A stretch of 64,000 bases of DNA from CATQHL01 sp965242895 (GTDB lineage: Bacteria > Actinomycetota > Acidimicrobiia > Acidimicrobiales > CATQHL01), in contig OZ251507.1 of NCBI GenBank assembly GCA_965242895.1, positions 434,001 to 498,000 of the forward strand, written 5' to 3'. Numbering within the stretch: position 1 is the stretch's first letter; each line of letters starts with the position of its first letter. This document shows positions 1 through 11,025 of this stretch, piece by piece. A program made the position numbers and the translations under genes. The notes beneath the pieces are model-generated. The model was not told the DNA's origin. It made no database searches and saw only the letters and a program-made list of their open reading frames with translations.

Positions 1-2324
<2,324 letters not shown>

Positions 2325-2436
2325 AGCCGCCTCCTATCATCAACAACTAGCTTCACGTGCCTAGCGACACTACTCGCTGCACGTACGCTTAAAGAGACTT
2401 TATTTCTAAAGTTCACCATAATTTACTCACTCTACC
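2325..2436. promoter_or_regulatory. Divergent intergenic region between secreted protein and Nudix gene
   Basis: AT-richer 112-bp gap holding the start signals of two divergent genes. The minus-strand gene has a strong AGGAGG (2330-2335). On the plus strand CATAAT (2417-2422) could be a -10 element placing a transcript start only a few bases before the ATG at 2437, and there is no Shine-Dalgarno there, which would fit leaderless translation. No convincing -35 is seen. Confidence 0.3.
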
Positions 2437-3492
2437 ATGAAACGATGCGACACGCAACTCCGGCCCAACAAGCCGCCAACTAGACAAAAAATGAACGACG
2501 CTGACACGCTTGATGAGCAGTATCACCAATGGCTCACTCAACGAGCCGCAACTACCGGACGCTCACTCCTGCCCGCCGCCACGGTCGCCCTCCTCAGGGA
2601 CGGGAGCAGGGAAGGGGACACTGAGCTAGAAGTCCTGCTGCTGCTCCGAAATCCGGAACTCCGCTTCATGGGAGGAACGTGGGTCTTCCCTGGAGGGAGA
2701 ACCGATCCCGAGGATTACAGCGCAAGTCCCGCGGATTATGCGGATGACAGCGCAAACTCCGAGGATTACAGCGCAAGCGCCCTCAACCCTGAGGCTCAGA
2801 CCTCGCCGCCTGAACCGACCGCCGGCGTGGAACCGCTGCGCCCGCCGGACGGAGATGCGGCCAGCACCCCTCCCCCTATGTTTAGCAGGGCGTACACGGC
2901 GGCCAGGGCCGCGGCGGTGCGAGAAACCCAGGAGGAGACTGGCCTCACCCCGGACGTCCGCCAACTAATAGCGCACTCCCACTGGCTCCCCCCCGTCCGG
3001 ATACCGCAGCAGTTCGCCACCTGGTTTTTCCTCTCCCCCGCCCCTCAAGGAAGCGTCCGTGTCGACAACACGGAAAACCGAGACTGGATGTGGATCACCC
3101 CCTCTGAAGCCGTTCGACGACGCGACGACGGAACCCTGGAGATCGCGCCTCCCACCTACGTGACGCTGCTCCATCTAGCAAAGCACTCGTCGACAGACGA
3201 AGCCTTCAGCGCCGCCCGCAGCAACCCCCCCGCCTTCTACACCACGGTACTGCTCGACCTTCCAGACGGCGGTCAAACCGCCCTCTGGGAAGGCGACGCC
3301 GGATACGAAACCGGCGCGCACGCCGAGCCCAGCGACCCGAGCAACCCTACGCGCCAGGGGCGGAGCGCCCTGAAGGACGCCGCGGCGCGCGCCCTCGGGT
3401 CGCCCGGCGGACGGCACCGGCTCTGGATGCCGAAAGATCAGCCCTGGCGCTACGAACGCAGCACGCCCGCCCGAGCGGCCCCTGACCTCTGA
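2437..3492 (+). CDS. Nudix hydrolase with an insertion inside the Nudix box
   Basis: 351 aa. The Nudix signature is present but split: GGTWVFPGGRTDPED at about residues 79-93, then the catalytic half RETQEETGL at about 162-170. NUDT19-like and several actinobacterial Nudix proteins also have an insert here. This insert is about 65 residues, low complexity, and built partly from repeats (EDYSAS, ADYADDSA, EDYSAS). The family hydrolyses nucleoside diphosphates linked to another moiety; the substrate cannot be deduced. No Shine-Dalgarno precedes ATG 2437; an in-frame ATG at 2491 is an alternative, since the first 18 residues show nothing Nudix-like. The C-terminal third is unassigned. Next gene downstream on the same strand is the P-type ATPase. 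Confidence 0.85.
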   Translation: MKRCDTQLRPNKPPTRQKMNDADTLDEQYHQWLTQRAATTGRSLLPAATVALLRDGSREGDTELEVLLLLRNPELRFMGGTWVFPGGRTDPEDYSASPADYADDSANSEDYSASALNPEAQTSPPEPTAGVEPLRPPDGDAASTPPPMFSRAYTAARAAAVRETQEETGLTPDVRQLIAHSHWLPPVRIPQQFATWFFLSPAPQGSVRVDNTENRDWMWITPSEAVRRRDDGTLEIAPPTYVTLLHLAKHSSTDEAFSAARSNPPAFYTTVLLDLPDGGQTALWEGDAGYETGAHAEPSDPSNPTRQGRSALKDAAARALGSPGGRHRLWMPKDQPWRYERSTPARAAPDL

Positions 3493-3604
3493 ACACTCGT
3501 GGAGGGAGAGACACTCCCCATCTGCAGGGGGAACAGCACGCACGCAAGCAAGCGGCCCCTGTTGAACATCCGCCCTGGCGGTCAGCGCTAAAATCACCGG
3601 CATC

Positions 3605-3664
3605 GTGAACCCCCGTCCCCCCCGTCCACCCCGCACCGCCGCGGCGCTGCCGAGAACGCCGTGA
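3605..3664 (+). other. Duplicated-start minicistron upstream of the P-type ATPase
   Basis: The first bases of the ATPase gene (GTGAACCCCCGTCCCCCCC at 3661) occur once more 56 bp upstream at 3605. Reading from that upstream GTG gives a 19-codon Pro/Arg-rich ORF whose TGA overlaps the ATPase GTG (CCGTGAAC). It looks like a short tandem duplication of the start region and could act by translational coupling; no function is proven. Confidence 0.5.
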
Positions 3665-6213
3665 ACCCCCGTCCCCCCCGCACCGCCGCAACCGCCGAGG
3701 TCGCAGCACGCGGCCTCACCTCCGAGGAAGCAGCCCGCCGCGTCGCAGCGGGGCTGGTCAACACCCAGCCCAAAGACCCTGTCCGCACGACGGGTGAGAT
3801 CCTTCGCGCCAACCTTTTCACGCCGGTCAACGCCGTGCTCTTCACCCTGCTAGCGCTGATCCTCATCGCCTGGAGACCGGGGGACGCCCTGTTCATAGGC
3901 GTAATCGCCTCCAACATCATCATCGGCACCCTCCAAGAAATAAAGGCCCGCCGAGAGCTGCTCAAGCTAGAGGTTCTCACCACGCCGAAAGCCGCGGTCG
4001 TCCGAGACGGAGAACCCACCCTCCTCGAAGTGGAGGAAGTCGTAGCCGACGACGTGCTCGACCTCACCCCTGGCTCGCAGGTCATAGTGGACGGGGAAGT
4101 GCTCACCAGCGGGGGGCTGGAAGTAGACGAATCGCTGCTGACAGGGGAATCCGACCCTCTCCACAAAGCGCCCGGCGACGAAGTCCTCTCCGGCAGCTTC
4201 GTCACAGCAGGCAGCGGACGCTACGCCGCCCGCAAAATTGGTTCGGAAGGGTATGCGGCGAAACTCAGCGAACAAGCCCGCCGCTTCCGCCTAGTGCAAA
4301 GCGAACTGCGCCAAGGCGTAAACCTGGTCATCCGCACGCTCATGTGGCTCATCCCTATCGTCTCTGGGCTCTTGCTGTGGCGTCTGCTGGTGCTCTCCGA
4401 GGACTGGCGCGACGCCATACAGGGCGTGGTGGCCGCCTCGGTGGCGATGGTCCCCGACGGACTGGTGCTGCTGACGTCGCTGACCTTCCTCGCTGGCGTG
4501 ATCGCCCTCGCCCGCCGCAAAGCCCTGGCCAAAGAACTGGCGACGGTCGAACTCCTAGCAAGAGTAAACGTCCTGTGCCTGGACAAGACAGGAACGATCA
4601 CCACCGGCGAGATTTCCTTTGAGCGCCTGGAACCCGCAGGCGGCTTCAGCGCTGACGAAGTGCGGGCGGTGCTGGGGGCCATGGCTGCGGCTGACCCCGC
4701 CCCCAACCCCACGCTGCGGAGCATAGGCGAGGTCTGCGAAGCGCCGGAGGGATGGGAGGCCGCGGCGGTGGAGCCTTTCTCCTCGGCGAGGAAGTGGTCG
4801 GCCGCCGAGTTCACTGGGGAAGGTCTGCGAAACGGCCTCTACTACCTGGGGGCTCCCGACATCCTGCTCTCCGACGGCCCGCTGGGTACTGGCGCTGAGG
4901 AGGGCGCCGCAGGGCAAAGCCGCGCCAACTCAGATGCTGAGGTGCGCCGCAGGGTGGAGCAACTCTCCGCCGAGGGCAGCAGGGTGCTGCTGCTGAGCGC
5001 AGCCGAGGGGTCGCTGGGGAGCGACGTCGGAAATCGTCGACTGCAGGAACGCAGGAGGGCTGCCGCCGTGATAGTGCTGGGCGACACGATCCGACCCGAC
5101 GCCGCTGAGACGCTGCAGTATTTCAAGCGCCAGGGCGTCGACCTGAAGGTGATCTCGGGCGACAACGCAGCGACGGTCTCTGCCGTGGCTGAAAGGGTGG
5201 GGGTGGAGAACGCCAAGTCCTACCTGGACGCTAGAGATCTGCCCGGAGCGGACTCGGACGACGACACGGAACTTAGAGAGGCGATGAGACGCACCGCCGT
5301 TTTCGGGCGCGTCACGCCGCATCAGAAGCGAGCCATGCTCTCTGCGCTGCAGGCTGACGGACACACGGTGGCGATGACCGGCGACGGGGTGAACGACGTT
5401 CTGGCGCTCAAGGACGCCGACATGGGCATCGCCATGGGGTCGGGCAGTTCAGCCAGCAAGGCGGTGGCCGACCTGGTGCTGCTGGACAACTCCTTTTCCA
5501 CCCTCCCGAAGGTGCTGGAGGAGGGCAGGAAGGTCATCAACAACGTGGAAAGGGTGGCCAACCTGTTCATCGCCAAGGCCGCCTACGCCCTGCTGATTAC
5601 GGCGGTGGCCGGAATCATGGGATCGCCGTTCCCTTTCCTGCCGCGCCACTTCACCCTCATCGGAACCTTTAGCATCGGGCTGCCAGGGCTGGTGCTGGCG
5701 CTGGCCCCCAGCACCGAGTTGGTGAAGCCAGGGTTCATCCAGCGCGTACTGCGGTTCTCTATTCCCGCTGGGATAGCTGGGGCGGCCTGCACCGTGGCTG
5801 TCTATGAAATAGCTAGACGCTTCTCGCAGGAAGCCGCCGCTGCGGACAGGCTGGCGGAAGCCAGATCGGCGGCCGTGCTCACGCTGCTGGGCGTAGGACT
5901 GGCCATCCTGGTCGTGATCAGCAGACCGCTCCGACCCTGGAAAATCGGCCTGGCGCTGTTCATGGGCTTCCTGTACGCTTTGGTGATGAGCCTCAGGGTT
6001 GGGCGCGACTACTTTCAGTTGGAATGGCCGGACAACTGGCTTTGGTGGGTCATCGGGGCGGCAATCGCCCTGGGGTCGGTCGCAGTGGCGCTGGTGCCCA
6101 GGCTCGTGCCAGGGCTGGACGGCGCAGGGCGACGCAGAGCGGGGGCGGGGGCGGGGGCGAAATCTGGCGAGCCGAACCCGGCAGAATCGGCAGAATCCGC
6201 AGAATCGAACTGA
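3661..6213 (+). CDS. P-type cation-transporting ATPase, CtpE-like
   Basis: 850 aa membrane P-type ATPase. Seen: actuator motif LLTGES (about residue 158), phosphorylation motif CLDKTGTITTGE (Asp about 308), hinge TGDGVNDVLALKDADMG (about 573), membrane helices around 55-95, 220-280 and six C-terminal helices (about 640-825). The M4 segment reads VAMVPDGLVLL, the PDGL form seen in mycobacterial CtpE, which has been linked to calcium uptake; ion specificity here is inference. Slightly longer than M. tuberculosis CtpE, mainly through a Gly/Ala/Glu-rich tail with AES repeats. The start is GTG 3661, overlapped by the stop of the small upstream ORF. The MOSC gene follows after 37 bp. Confidence 0.9.
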   Translation: MNPRPPRTAATAEVAARGLTSEEAARRVAAGLVNTQPKDPVRTTGEILRANLFTPVNAVLFTLLALILIAWRPGDALFIGVIASNIIIGTLQEIKARRELLKLEVLTTPKAAVVRDGEPTLLEVEEVVADDVLDLTPGSQVIVDGEVLTSGGLEVDESLLTGESDPLHKAPGDEVLSGSFVTAGSGRYAARKIGSEGYAAKLSEQARRFRLVQSELRQGVNLVIRTLMWLIPIVSGLLLWRLLVLSEDWRDAIQGVVAASVAMVPDGLVLLTSLTFLAGVIALARRKALAKELATVELLARVNVLCLDKTGTITTGEISFERLEPAGGFSADEVRAVLGAMAAADPAPNPTLRSIGEVCEAPEGWEAAAVEPFSSARKWSAAEFTGEGLRNGLYYLGAPDILLSDGPLGTGAEEGAAGQSRANSDAEVRRRVEQLSAEGSRVLLLSAAEGSLGSDVGNRRLQERRRAAAVIVLGDTIRPDAAETLQYFKRQGVDLKVISGDNAATVSAVAERVGVENAKSYLDARDLPGADSDDDTELREAMRRTAVFGRVTPHQKRAMLSALQADGHTVAMTGDGVNDVLALKDADMGIAMGSGSSASKAVADLVLLDNSFSTLPKVLEEGRKVINNVERVANLFIAKAAYALLITAVAGIMGSPFPFLPRHFTLIGTFSIGLPGLVLALAPSTELVKPGFIQRVLRFSIPAGIAGAACTVAVYEIARRFSQEAAAADRLAEARSAAVLTLLGVGLAILVVISRPLRPWKIGLALFMGFLYALVMSLRVGRDYFQLEWPDNWLWWVIGAAIALGSVAVALVPRLVPGLDGAGRRRAGAGAGAKSGEPNPAESAESAESN

Positions 6214-6250
6214 ACCTGCCCTGAGACCTAACGGCTGCCGAACGAAACCT

Positions 6251-6841
6251 ATGAGCGAACCCGCAGGCGTCGTGCTGGCGCTGCACTTGACCGCCAAGGC
6301 CGGCGCTCAGATGAAGTCGGTGGAGGAAGTCGACGCAGCAGCAGATCGAGGGTTGGTCGGCGACCGCTACTACGAGAGCACTGGGCGTTATTCGGAGCGC
6401 CGACAACAGCCGACTGCGCAGGCCGGCAGAGAGGCCGGCAGAGGCGCACACCCAGAAGGCGACGCCTCGGGCGCAGCCGAGCCGTCGGTCGCCCCCAAAC
6501 GCCAAGTCACTTTCATCGCATCCGAAAACCTCGCAGCCCTGGCAAGCGAGGGCGTCGAACTCGCCGCCGCTGAATCCCGCCGCAACGTGCTGACCGGCGG
6601 GGTGGAACTGCTGCGGTTGATCGGGCGGCGCTTCTCGGTGGGCGGCGCCGTCTGCGAAGGAATCGAGGAGTGCACCCCCTGCTCCTACCTGGAGAGCCTC
6701 ACCCGACCGGGCGTGCTGCGCGCCCTCGGCGGGCGCGGCGGGCTCCGGGCTGGCATCGTCTCGAGCGGCACGATCCGAGTAGGCGACCCCATAATCGATT
6801 TAGGGGCGGCGGTCACCTGGGGGTCGGATGCCCGCCTCTAG
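6251..6841 (+). CDS. MOSC-domain protein
   Basis: 196 aa from ATG 6251. The MOSC fold (shared by Mo-cofactor sulfurases and YiiM/YuaD-type proteins) is recognised from DRGLVGDRYY near residue 34, the RRNVLTGGVELLRLIGRRF core (about 112-130) and the conserved Cys in EGIEECTPCSYLE (about 143), the residue thought to carry sulfur or contact molybdopterin. The segment around residues 45-78 is a low-complexity insertion. The reading frame is open further upstream, but that part overlaps the ATPase 3' end and is not conserved in character. The gene overlaps the following gamma-glutamyltransferase start by 14 nt, so the two are probably translationally coupled. Family members act on Mo-enzymes or detoxify N-hydroxylated bases; the role here is open. 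Confidence 0.85.
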   Translation: MSEPAGVVLALHLTAKAGAQMKSVEEVDAAADRGLVGDRYYESTGRYSERRQQPTAQAGREAGRGAHPEGDASGAAEPSVAPKRQVTFIASENLAALASEGVELAAAESRRNVLTGGVELLRLIGRRFSVGGAVCEGIEECTPCSYLESLTRPGVLRALGGRGGLRAGIVSSGTIRVGDPIIDLGAAVTWGSDARL

Positions 6842-8399
6842 CAGCCGCGCCGGGGTCGTCTGCTCCATAGATCGTCTCGCCTCGGAGGCGGGCGTCGAGA
6901 TGATGAGATCGGGCGGCAACGCTGTGGAGGCTGCGATTGCGGCCAACGCTGTGCTGGCGGTGATCGCTCCTTACGCCTGCGGAATGGGGGGAGACCTTTT
7001 CGCTCTGGTTCAGGTGGGTGAGGAGGCGCCGAGCGCCCTCAACTCCTCGGGACGCGCCCCCTCAGGGGTCTCGGCGCAGAGGCTCATAGATGAAGGACAC
7101 GCCGAAATCCCCTCTCGGGGGCACTCGGCGGCCGTCACGCTGCCCGGCTGCGTGGACGGCTGGCTGGCGCTGCACGAACGCTACGGCTCGCTCCCCCTCG
7201 GCGACGTCCTCCGACCGGCGCACGAGATGGCCGCAGACGGCTTCCCTGCGGGCGGCGCCCTGGCGTCCGCTGCGGGGGACGCGGCGGGGGTGAGCGGCAA
7301 CGTCGACATCCCGCCAGACCTGCGCCCAGGGCAGAGAGTGCGCCGCCCAGGGTCGGCGCGCGCACTCGAAGCCGTGGAGACGGACGGGAGGGAGGGTTTC
7401 TATGAGGGCGAATTTGGTGACGCTCTGCTGGCGCTGGACGCCGACCACTTCCATCCGGAAGACCTCAGGCGCCCCTCAGCCGAGTGGGTGGAGCCCATCG
7501 AGGCCGAAGCGTGGGGGCATCGAATCTGGACCGTCCCGCCCAACTCGCAGGGCTACCTCATCCTGGCTGCAGCGGCGGTGGCTCAGCACCTCCCTCTGCC
7601 CGTCGACCCTGAAGAGCCCGACTGGGCTCACTGGCTGATCGAAGCCGCCTGTGCGGTAGGGGCGTCCCGTCAGGAGGAACTCTTCGAGGGGGCCGATCCC
7701 GCCGTCCTGCTGGCTCCCGACCGCCTAGAGGCGCTGGCTCACCAAATACTGGCTGGCGGAAGCGGCGGAGACGGCGACGGCGACGCCTTCGCTCGATCTT
7801 CCGCTCCCCTCGGCGACACCACCTACCTCTGCGCCGCCGACGACCGATGCGTGGTCTCGCTCATTCAGTCCAACGCCCAAGGCTTCGGGGCGCACCTCGT
7901 GGCGGGGGAGACCGGCATCTTCCTGCACAACCGAGGTCTGGGGTTCAACCTGGACGTCTCTCACGACGCCTGCCTTCACCCCGGTCGGCGACCGCCGCAC
8001 ACACTCTCCCCGACCCTCTTCACCGACCTGGCGGGCAAGCGCAGGGGCGCCGCCGGAACCATGGGGGGAGACGCCCAACCCCAGATCGTCCTGCAGTTGC
8101 TGGCTCGGCTGCTGCAAGGCGGGCAGTCCCCCGAAGAGGCGCTCGCCGCTGGGCGCTGGATTCTGCAGGGCGAGACGGCGTTTAGCACTTGGGCGGGCGA
8201 CCGCCGCCCGCACACGGCGCTGGAAGCCCACGCCCCCGAGGGATGGTTCAGCACCCTGGCCGAGCGCGGCCACGACGTCCGCCGCCTGGAGGAGACCCCG
8301 CTCGCTGGGGTCGCCCACCTGATCTCGATAGGAGCGGACGGCGCCCTGAGCGGCGCCAGCGACCCCCGGGTGACCGCCGCCGCGGCGGCGGCCGTCTAG
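6828..8399 (+). CDS. Gamma-glutamyltransferase family protein
   Basis: 523 aa Ntn-hydrolase proenzyme family. N-terminal ASEAGVEMMRSGGNAVEAAI and YACGMGGDLFAL are family hallmarks. The autoprocessing site with the nucleophilic Thr is GDTTYLCAADD (Thr331), followed by the small-subunit motifs SLIQSNAQGFGAH, GFNLD and PPHTLSPTLF, and by GTMGGDAQPQ (about 413). No signal peptide is apparent, unlike periplasmic Ggt, so a cytosolic YwrD-like member acting on glutathione, gamma-glutamyl peptides or acylated amines is possible. The loop before the Thr is short and Gly/Asp-rich. Start ATG 6828 lies inside the end of the MOSC gene (14-nt overlap). It ends 61 bp from the convergent YhaN-like gene. Confidence 0.88.
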   Translation: MPASSSRAGVVCSIDRLASEAGVEMMRSGGNAVEAAIAANAVLAVIAPYACGMGGDLFALVQVGEEAPSALNSSGRAPSGVSAQRLIDEGHAEIPSRGHSAAVTLPGCVDGWLALHERYGSLPLGDVLRPAHEMAADGFPAGGALASAAGDAAGVSGNVDIPPDLRPGQRVRRPGSARALEAVETDGREGFYEGEFGDALLALDADHFHPEDLRRPSAEWVEPIEAEAWGHRIWTVPPNSQGYLILAAAAVAQHLPLPVDPEEPDWAHWLIEAACAVGASRQEELFEGADPAVLLAPDRLEALAHQILAGGSGGDGDGDAFARSSAPLGDTTYLCAADDRCVVSLIQSNAQGFGAHLVAGETGIFLHNRGLGFNLDVSHDACLHPGRRPPHTLSPTLFTDLAGKRRGAAGTMGGDAQPQIVLQLLARLLQGGQSPEEALAAGRWILQGETAFSTWAGDRRPHTALEAHAPEGWFSTLAERGHDVRRLEETPLAGVAHLISIGADGALSGASDPRVTAAAAAAV

Positions 8400-8439
8400 T
8401 CCTACGCCCCCCTGCAACCCTCCCGCTCCCCCGCCCCCC

Positions 8440-8455
8440 GCCGGCTGGCGCCGGC
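8440..8455. terminator. Possible hairpin between convergent genes
   Basis: GCCGGC-TGGC-GCCGGC inverted repeat between the convergent ends of the gamma-glutamyltransferase gene (stop at 8399) and the YhaN-like gene (stop at 8461). Stem of six G/C pairs with a 4-nt loop, no T-run on either side, so only a weak terminator candidate. Confidence 0.25.
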
Positions 8456-8460
8456 TAGCC

Positions 8461-11025
8461 CTATCCGTTTGGCGGCCAGTCCAAGAGCACGGCCCCGGCC
8501 GAACGCGCTCTTTCGGCAAGCCGCTCATGGCAAGTGAGCAGGATCACCTGATGCCTGTCTGCGAACCTAGACAGCACGCCTAGGCACCCTTCCAGCCGCT
8601 CCTCGTCGATGCCCACGAGCACGTCGTCGAGTATCAGAGGCAGACGCACGCCGCGCGCTTCCGCCTGCTCCTCGATGGTCGCTAGACGCAACGTCAGATA
8701 GAGCAGGCTCTGCGCCCCCAGCGACAACCGCCTAGACGGATGCTCGCCCCTGGCGCTTTCGACCAGCAGATCGCCGTCCTTCTCAGGGGAGTGCGGGTTT
8801 CCCGTGACCCTCGTCCAGTCGGACGCCTCCCTCACCAATTCCTCGGTGCGGGCAACCAAGGCTGGACGCCGCGTCTTGCGGTGCGTCTCTACGGCGCTCC
8901 GCAGAAGTTTCGCAGCCAGGCGGTGGCCGAGGCCGCTTACGAGTTTCTCTTCGATGAGCGTCGCTAGTTCTCCTCGGGCGAGTTCTAGCTCTTCGCGGCT
9001 GCCGGCAGATTCCAGCGCCTTCCGCTGGGCTCTCAAATCGACATCCCGTGCATATAAGTCCGTCAGTCGCTCGCCCAGTTCTTTCAGGTCGCTCTGCAGC
9101 GAGATGCTGTCCGCCCGCAGTTCCTCGACGCTCCTCCGTTCAAGCATCTTCTCCGCTGCCTTGTCTCCTCTAAGCGCTCGGAGCAGGTCGTCGCCAGCCT
9201 CCTTCGCCTCTTGGCGGAGTCTTTCGTGCTCCCTGACCCGAGCGGACACGTCCTGGAGAAAGCGCTCAGCTGCCTCGGCGTCGAGTTTGGCGCCTTCGAG
9301 CGCGGCGGAGGGGCCTAACAAGTCTTGCAGTCGGAGGCGCTCCTCCTCGACCTTCGACGACGCATCCTCCACCCTCGCAGCCGCCTGCTGCGCCTCGGCG
9401 ACGGCCTCGAGCTGAGCCACGGAGTCGTGGGCGTCTCCGCCAATCAAATCGGCGTTCACCCCCAGCCTGAGCAGCAGCGACTCGAAACCGCCCTGCGCTT
9501 CGTTGAGGCGCTCCGCAGCGGCGCTCTCGCCTCGGGCCGCCTGCTCTTCTGTTTTCTGAGCGTCTTCGAGTTTTCGGCGCAGATCCAAAATCGTGTGCGT
9601 CTCTTCCGAAGTGCTCAGGGCGGCGACGGCGCGCGCCTCCCGCCAGCCTTTGCGCCACCAAGCGGCCAAAGCCAGGGAAGCGCCCACGACGATCGAGCCC
9701 GCCGCAATGCCCCACGCCCGCATGCCTCCTCCTATCGCCGCCTCCACCACCGCCACGACTAGTCCGAGCACCACCGCTGTCAGCACCCCCACCCGCTGGC
9801 GCTTGGACTGCTGCAGCAGTTTTTCTGCTGCAGCAGGCGTGCACTCCGACGGGCTGAGACCCTCAGGAGCGGCCTCGTGCCACTTGTCTTCTAGAAGCTG
9901 AAGGCGCTTGACCGACTCTAGGAAATCGTCCTTGGCGGAGCCTAGGGCGCCGCCGGCGCGCTCGGCCTCGGAGCGGTGCGCCGCCAAGTTGGCGCTCGCT
10001 TGGCGCGCCTCTGCCAAGGATGACCTGTCGATGGGCGCCTCGGAGATCAGTTCCCGCCAGCCGGCGGGCACACGAGCCTCAGCTGAGCGATGCTCCGCCT
10101 TGCTGTAACGCAGTTCTTCTTCGGCAGCCCCCAGCTTGGCTGCCGCACCCAAGAGTTGCGACGCGTGCTCGTGAATTCTCCGCTCCTCCGGGGACGGCTC
10201 GGGGGCTTCTCTCAGCGCCTTGCGAGCCTGACTGCGCCTCTCCAGCAGACCACCTTCGACGGCGCCGAGGGCGAGCTGCGTGGACTTGTCTTGCTTCGAC
10301 AACTCAGTGCGGCTTTCCTGCGCCGCAGCGAGTTCGCTGTTGACCTGCTCGAGTTCTTCGTCGACCTCGGCCAGGCGCTGCCATTCGCCGCCCAACTCGG
10401 CGATTTGGGATCGCAGATTCCCATCGTCCTTCAGCAGGTTCCAGGCGCTGCGGGGCGTGTTGCTGCGCCTGCCGATGCGGTCTCCTGCTTCTCGTTCAAG
10501 CCTCTCCGCCTCGTCGTCGGGATCGATGCCGCCGAACATCGCCTTGACGGAGAGAGTCTCCTTCATCCCTTCGCTCTCAGCCACTTCGAAGGCTTCCAGC
10601 CAGTAAAAGTTCCTGTAGCCGACGAAGTCTCCGCCGCCTAGCCGCTGCTGGAACTCAACCCGTCCCAGGCTTTCCCCTGAGAACTCCGCCTGAAACTTCT
10701 CCTGCCCCTTCGCAGACGCCCCCTCCCCTTGACGGGTGACCTTGACCTCGACGCCCGCCCGCAATGCTTCGCCGCCCAGACTCCCGCGGAAACTGGCCGC
10801 CAGAACCTCGTCTGGCTTGCCGAAGCGCTGCAGCACGCCCTGGTTGCCTGCCCCGGCGATCAGCCAGGCCAGCGCAGTGGCGAAACTAGTCTTGCCCGAC
10901 TCGTTCGGCCCGCAGACCACGAAGAAACCTCCGCATTCATCGCGGGCAGCCAGCCGCACCCTCATGCCCGACGCCCTCCCCCAGCGCTCTATGGAAACGC
11001 TGTCCACCCATAACTCCACGCTCAC
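8461..11025 (-). CDS. YhaN/SbcC-like AAA ATPase of DNA repair
   Basis: 854 aa. N-terminal Walker A GPNESGKTSFATALAWL (about residues 38-54). Long coiled-coil stretches rich in Glu, Arg, Ala and Leu fill about 200-400 and 460-720. The C-terminus carries an ABC-type signature SLGAQSLLYLTLRL and Walker B LPLILDDVLVGID (about 800) followed by the His switch LLTCHERL. Two adjacent hydrophobic helices (about 410-460) interrupt the coiled coil, as in Bacillus YhaN rather than SbcC, suggesting membrane association. Overlaps the 3' end of the YhaO-like nuclease gene by 4 nt, the usual nuclease/ATPase pairing of Mre11/Rad50-type complexes. Role inferred: end processing of DNA breaks. Start ATG fits the family N-terminus. 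Confidence 0.85.
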   Translation of the reverse strand: MSVELWVDSVSIERWGRASGMRVRLAARDECGGFFVVCGPNESGKTSFATALAWLIAGAGNQGVLQRFGKPDEVLAASFRGSLGGEALRAGVEVKVTRQGEGASAKGQEKFQAEFSGESLGRVEFQQRLGGGDFVGYRNFYWLEAFEVAESEGMKETLSVKAMFGGIDPDDEAERLEREAGDRIGRRSNTPRSAWNLLKDDGNLRSQIAELGGEWQRLAEVDEELEQVNSELAAAQESRTELSKQDKSTQLALGAVEGGLLERRSQARKALREAPEPSPEERRIHEHASQLLGAAAKLGAAEEELRYSKAEHRSAEARVPAGWRELISEAPIDRSSLAEARQASANLAAHRSEAERAGGALGSAKDDFLESVKRLQLLEDKWHEAAPEGLSPSECTPAAAEKLLQQSKRQRVGVLTAVVLGLVVAVVEAAIGGGMRAWGIAAGSIVVGASLALAAWWRKGWREARAVAALSTSEETHTILDLRRKLEDAQKTEEQAARGESAAAERLNEAQGGFESLLLRLGVNADLIGGDAHDSVAQLEAVAEAQQAAARVEDASSKVEEERLRLQDLLGPSAALEGAKLDAEAAERFLQDVSARVREHERLRQEAKEAGDDLLRALRGDKAAEKMLERRSVEELRADSISLQSDLKELGERLTDLYARDVDLRAQRKALESAGSREELELARGELATLIEEKLVSGLGHRLAAKLLRSAVETHRKTRRPALVARTEELVREASDWTRVTGNPHSPEKDGDLLVESARGEHPSRRLSLGAQSLLYLTLRLATIEEQAEARGVRLPLILDDVLVGIDEERLEGCLGVLSRFADRHQVILLTCHERLAERARSAGAVLLDWPPNG

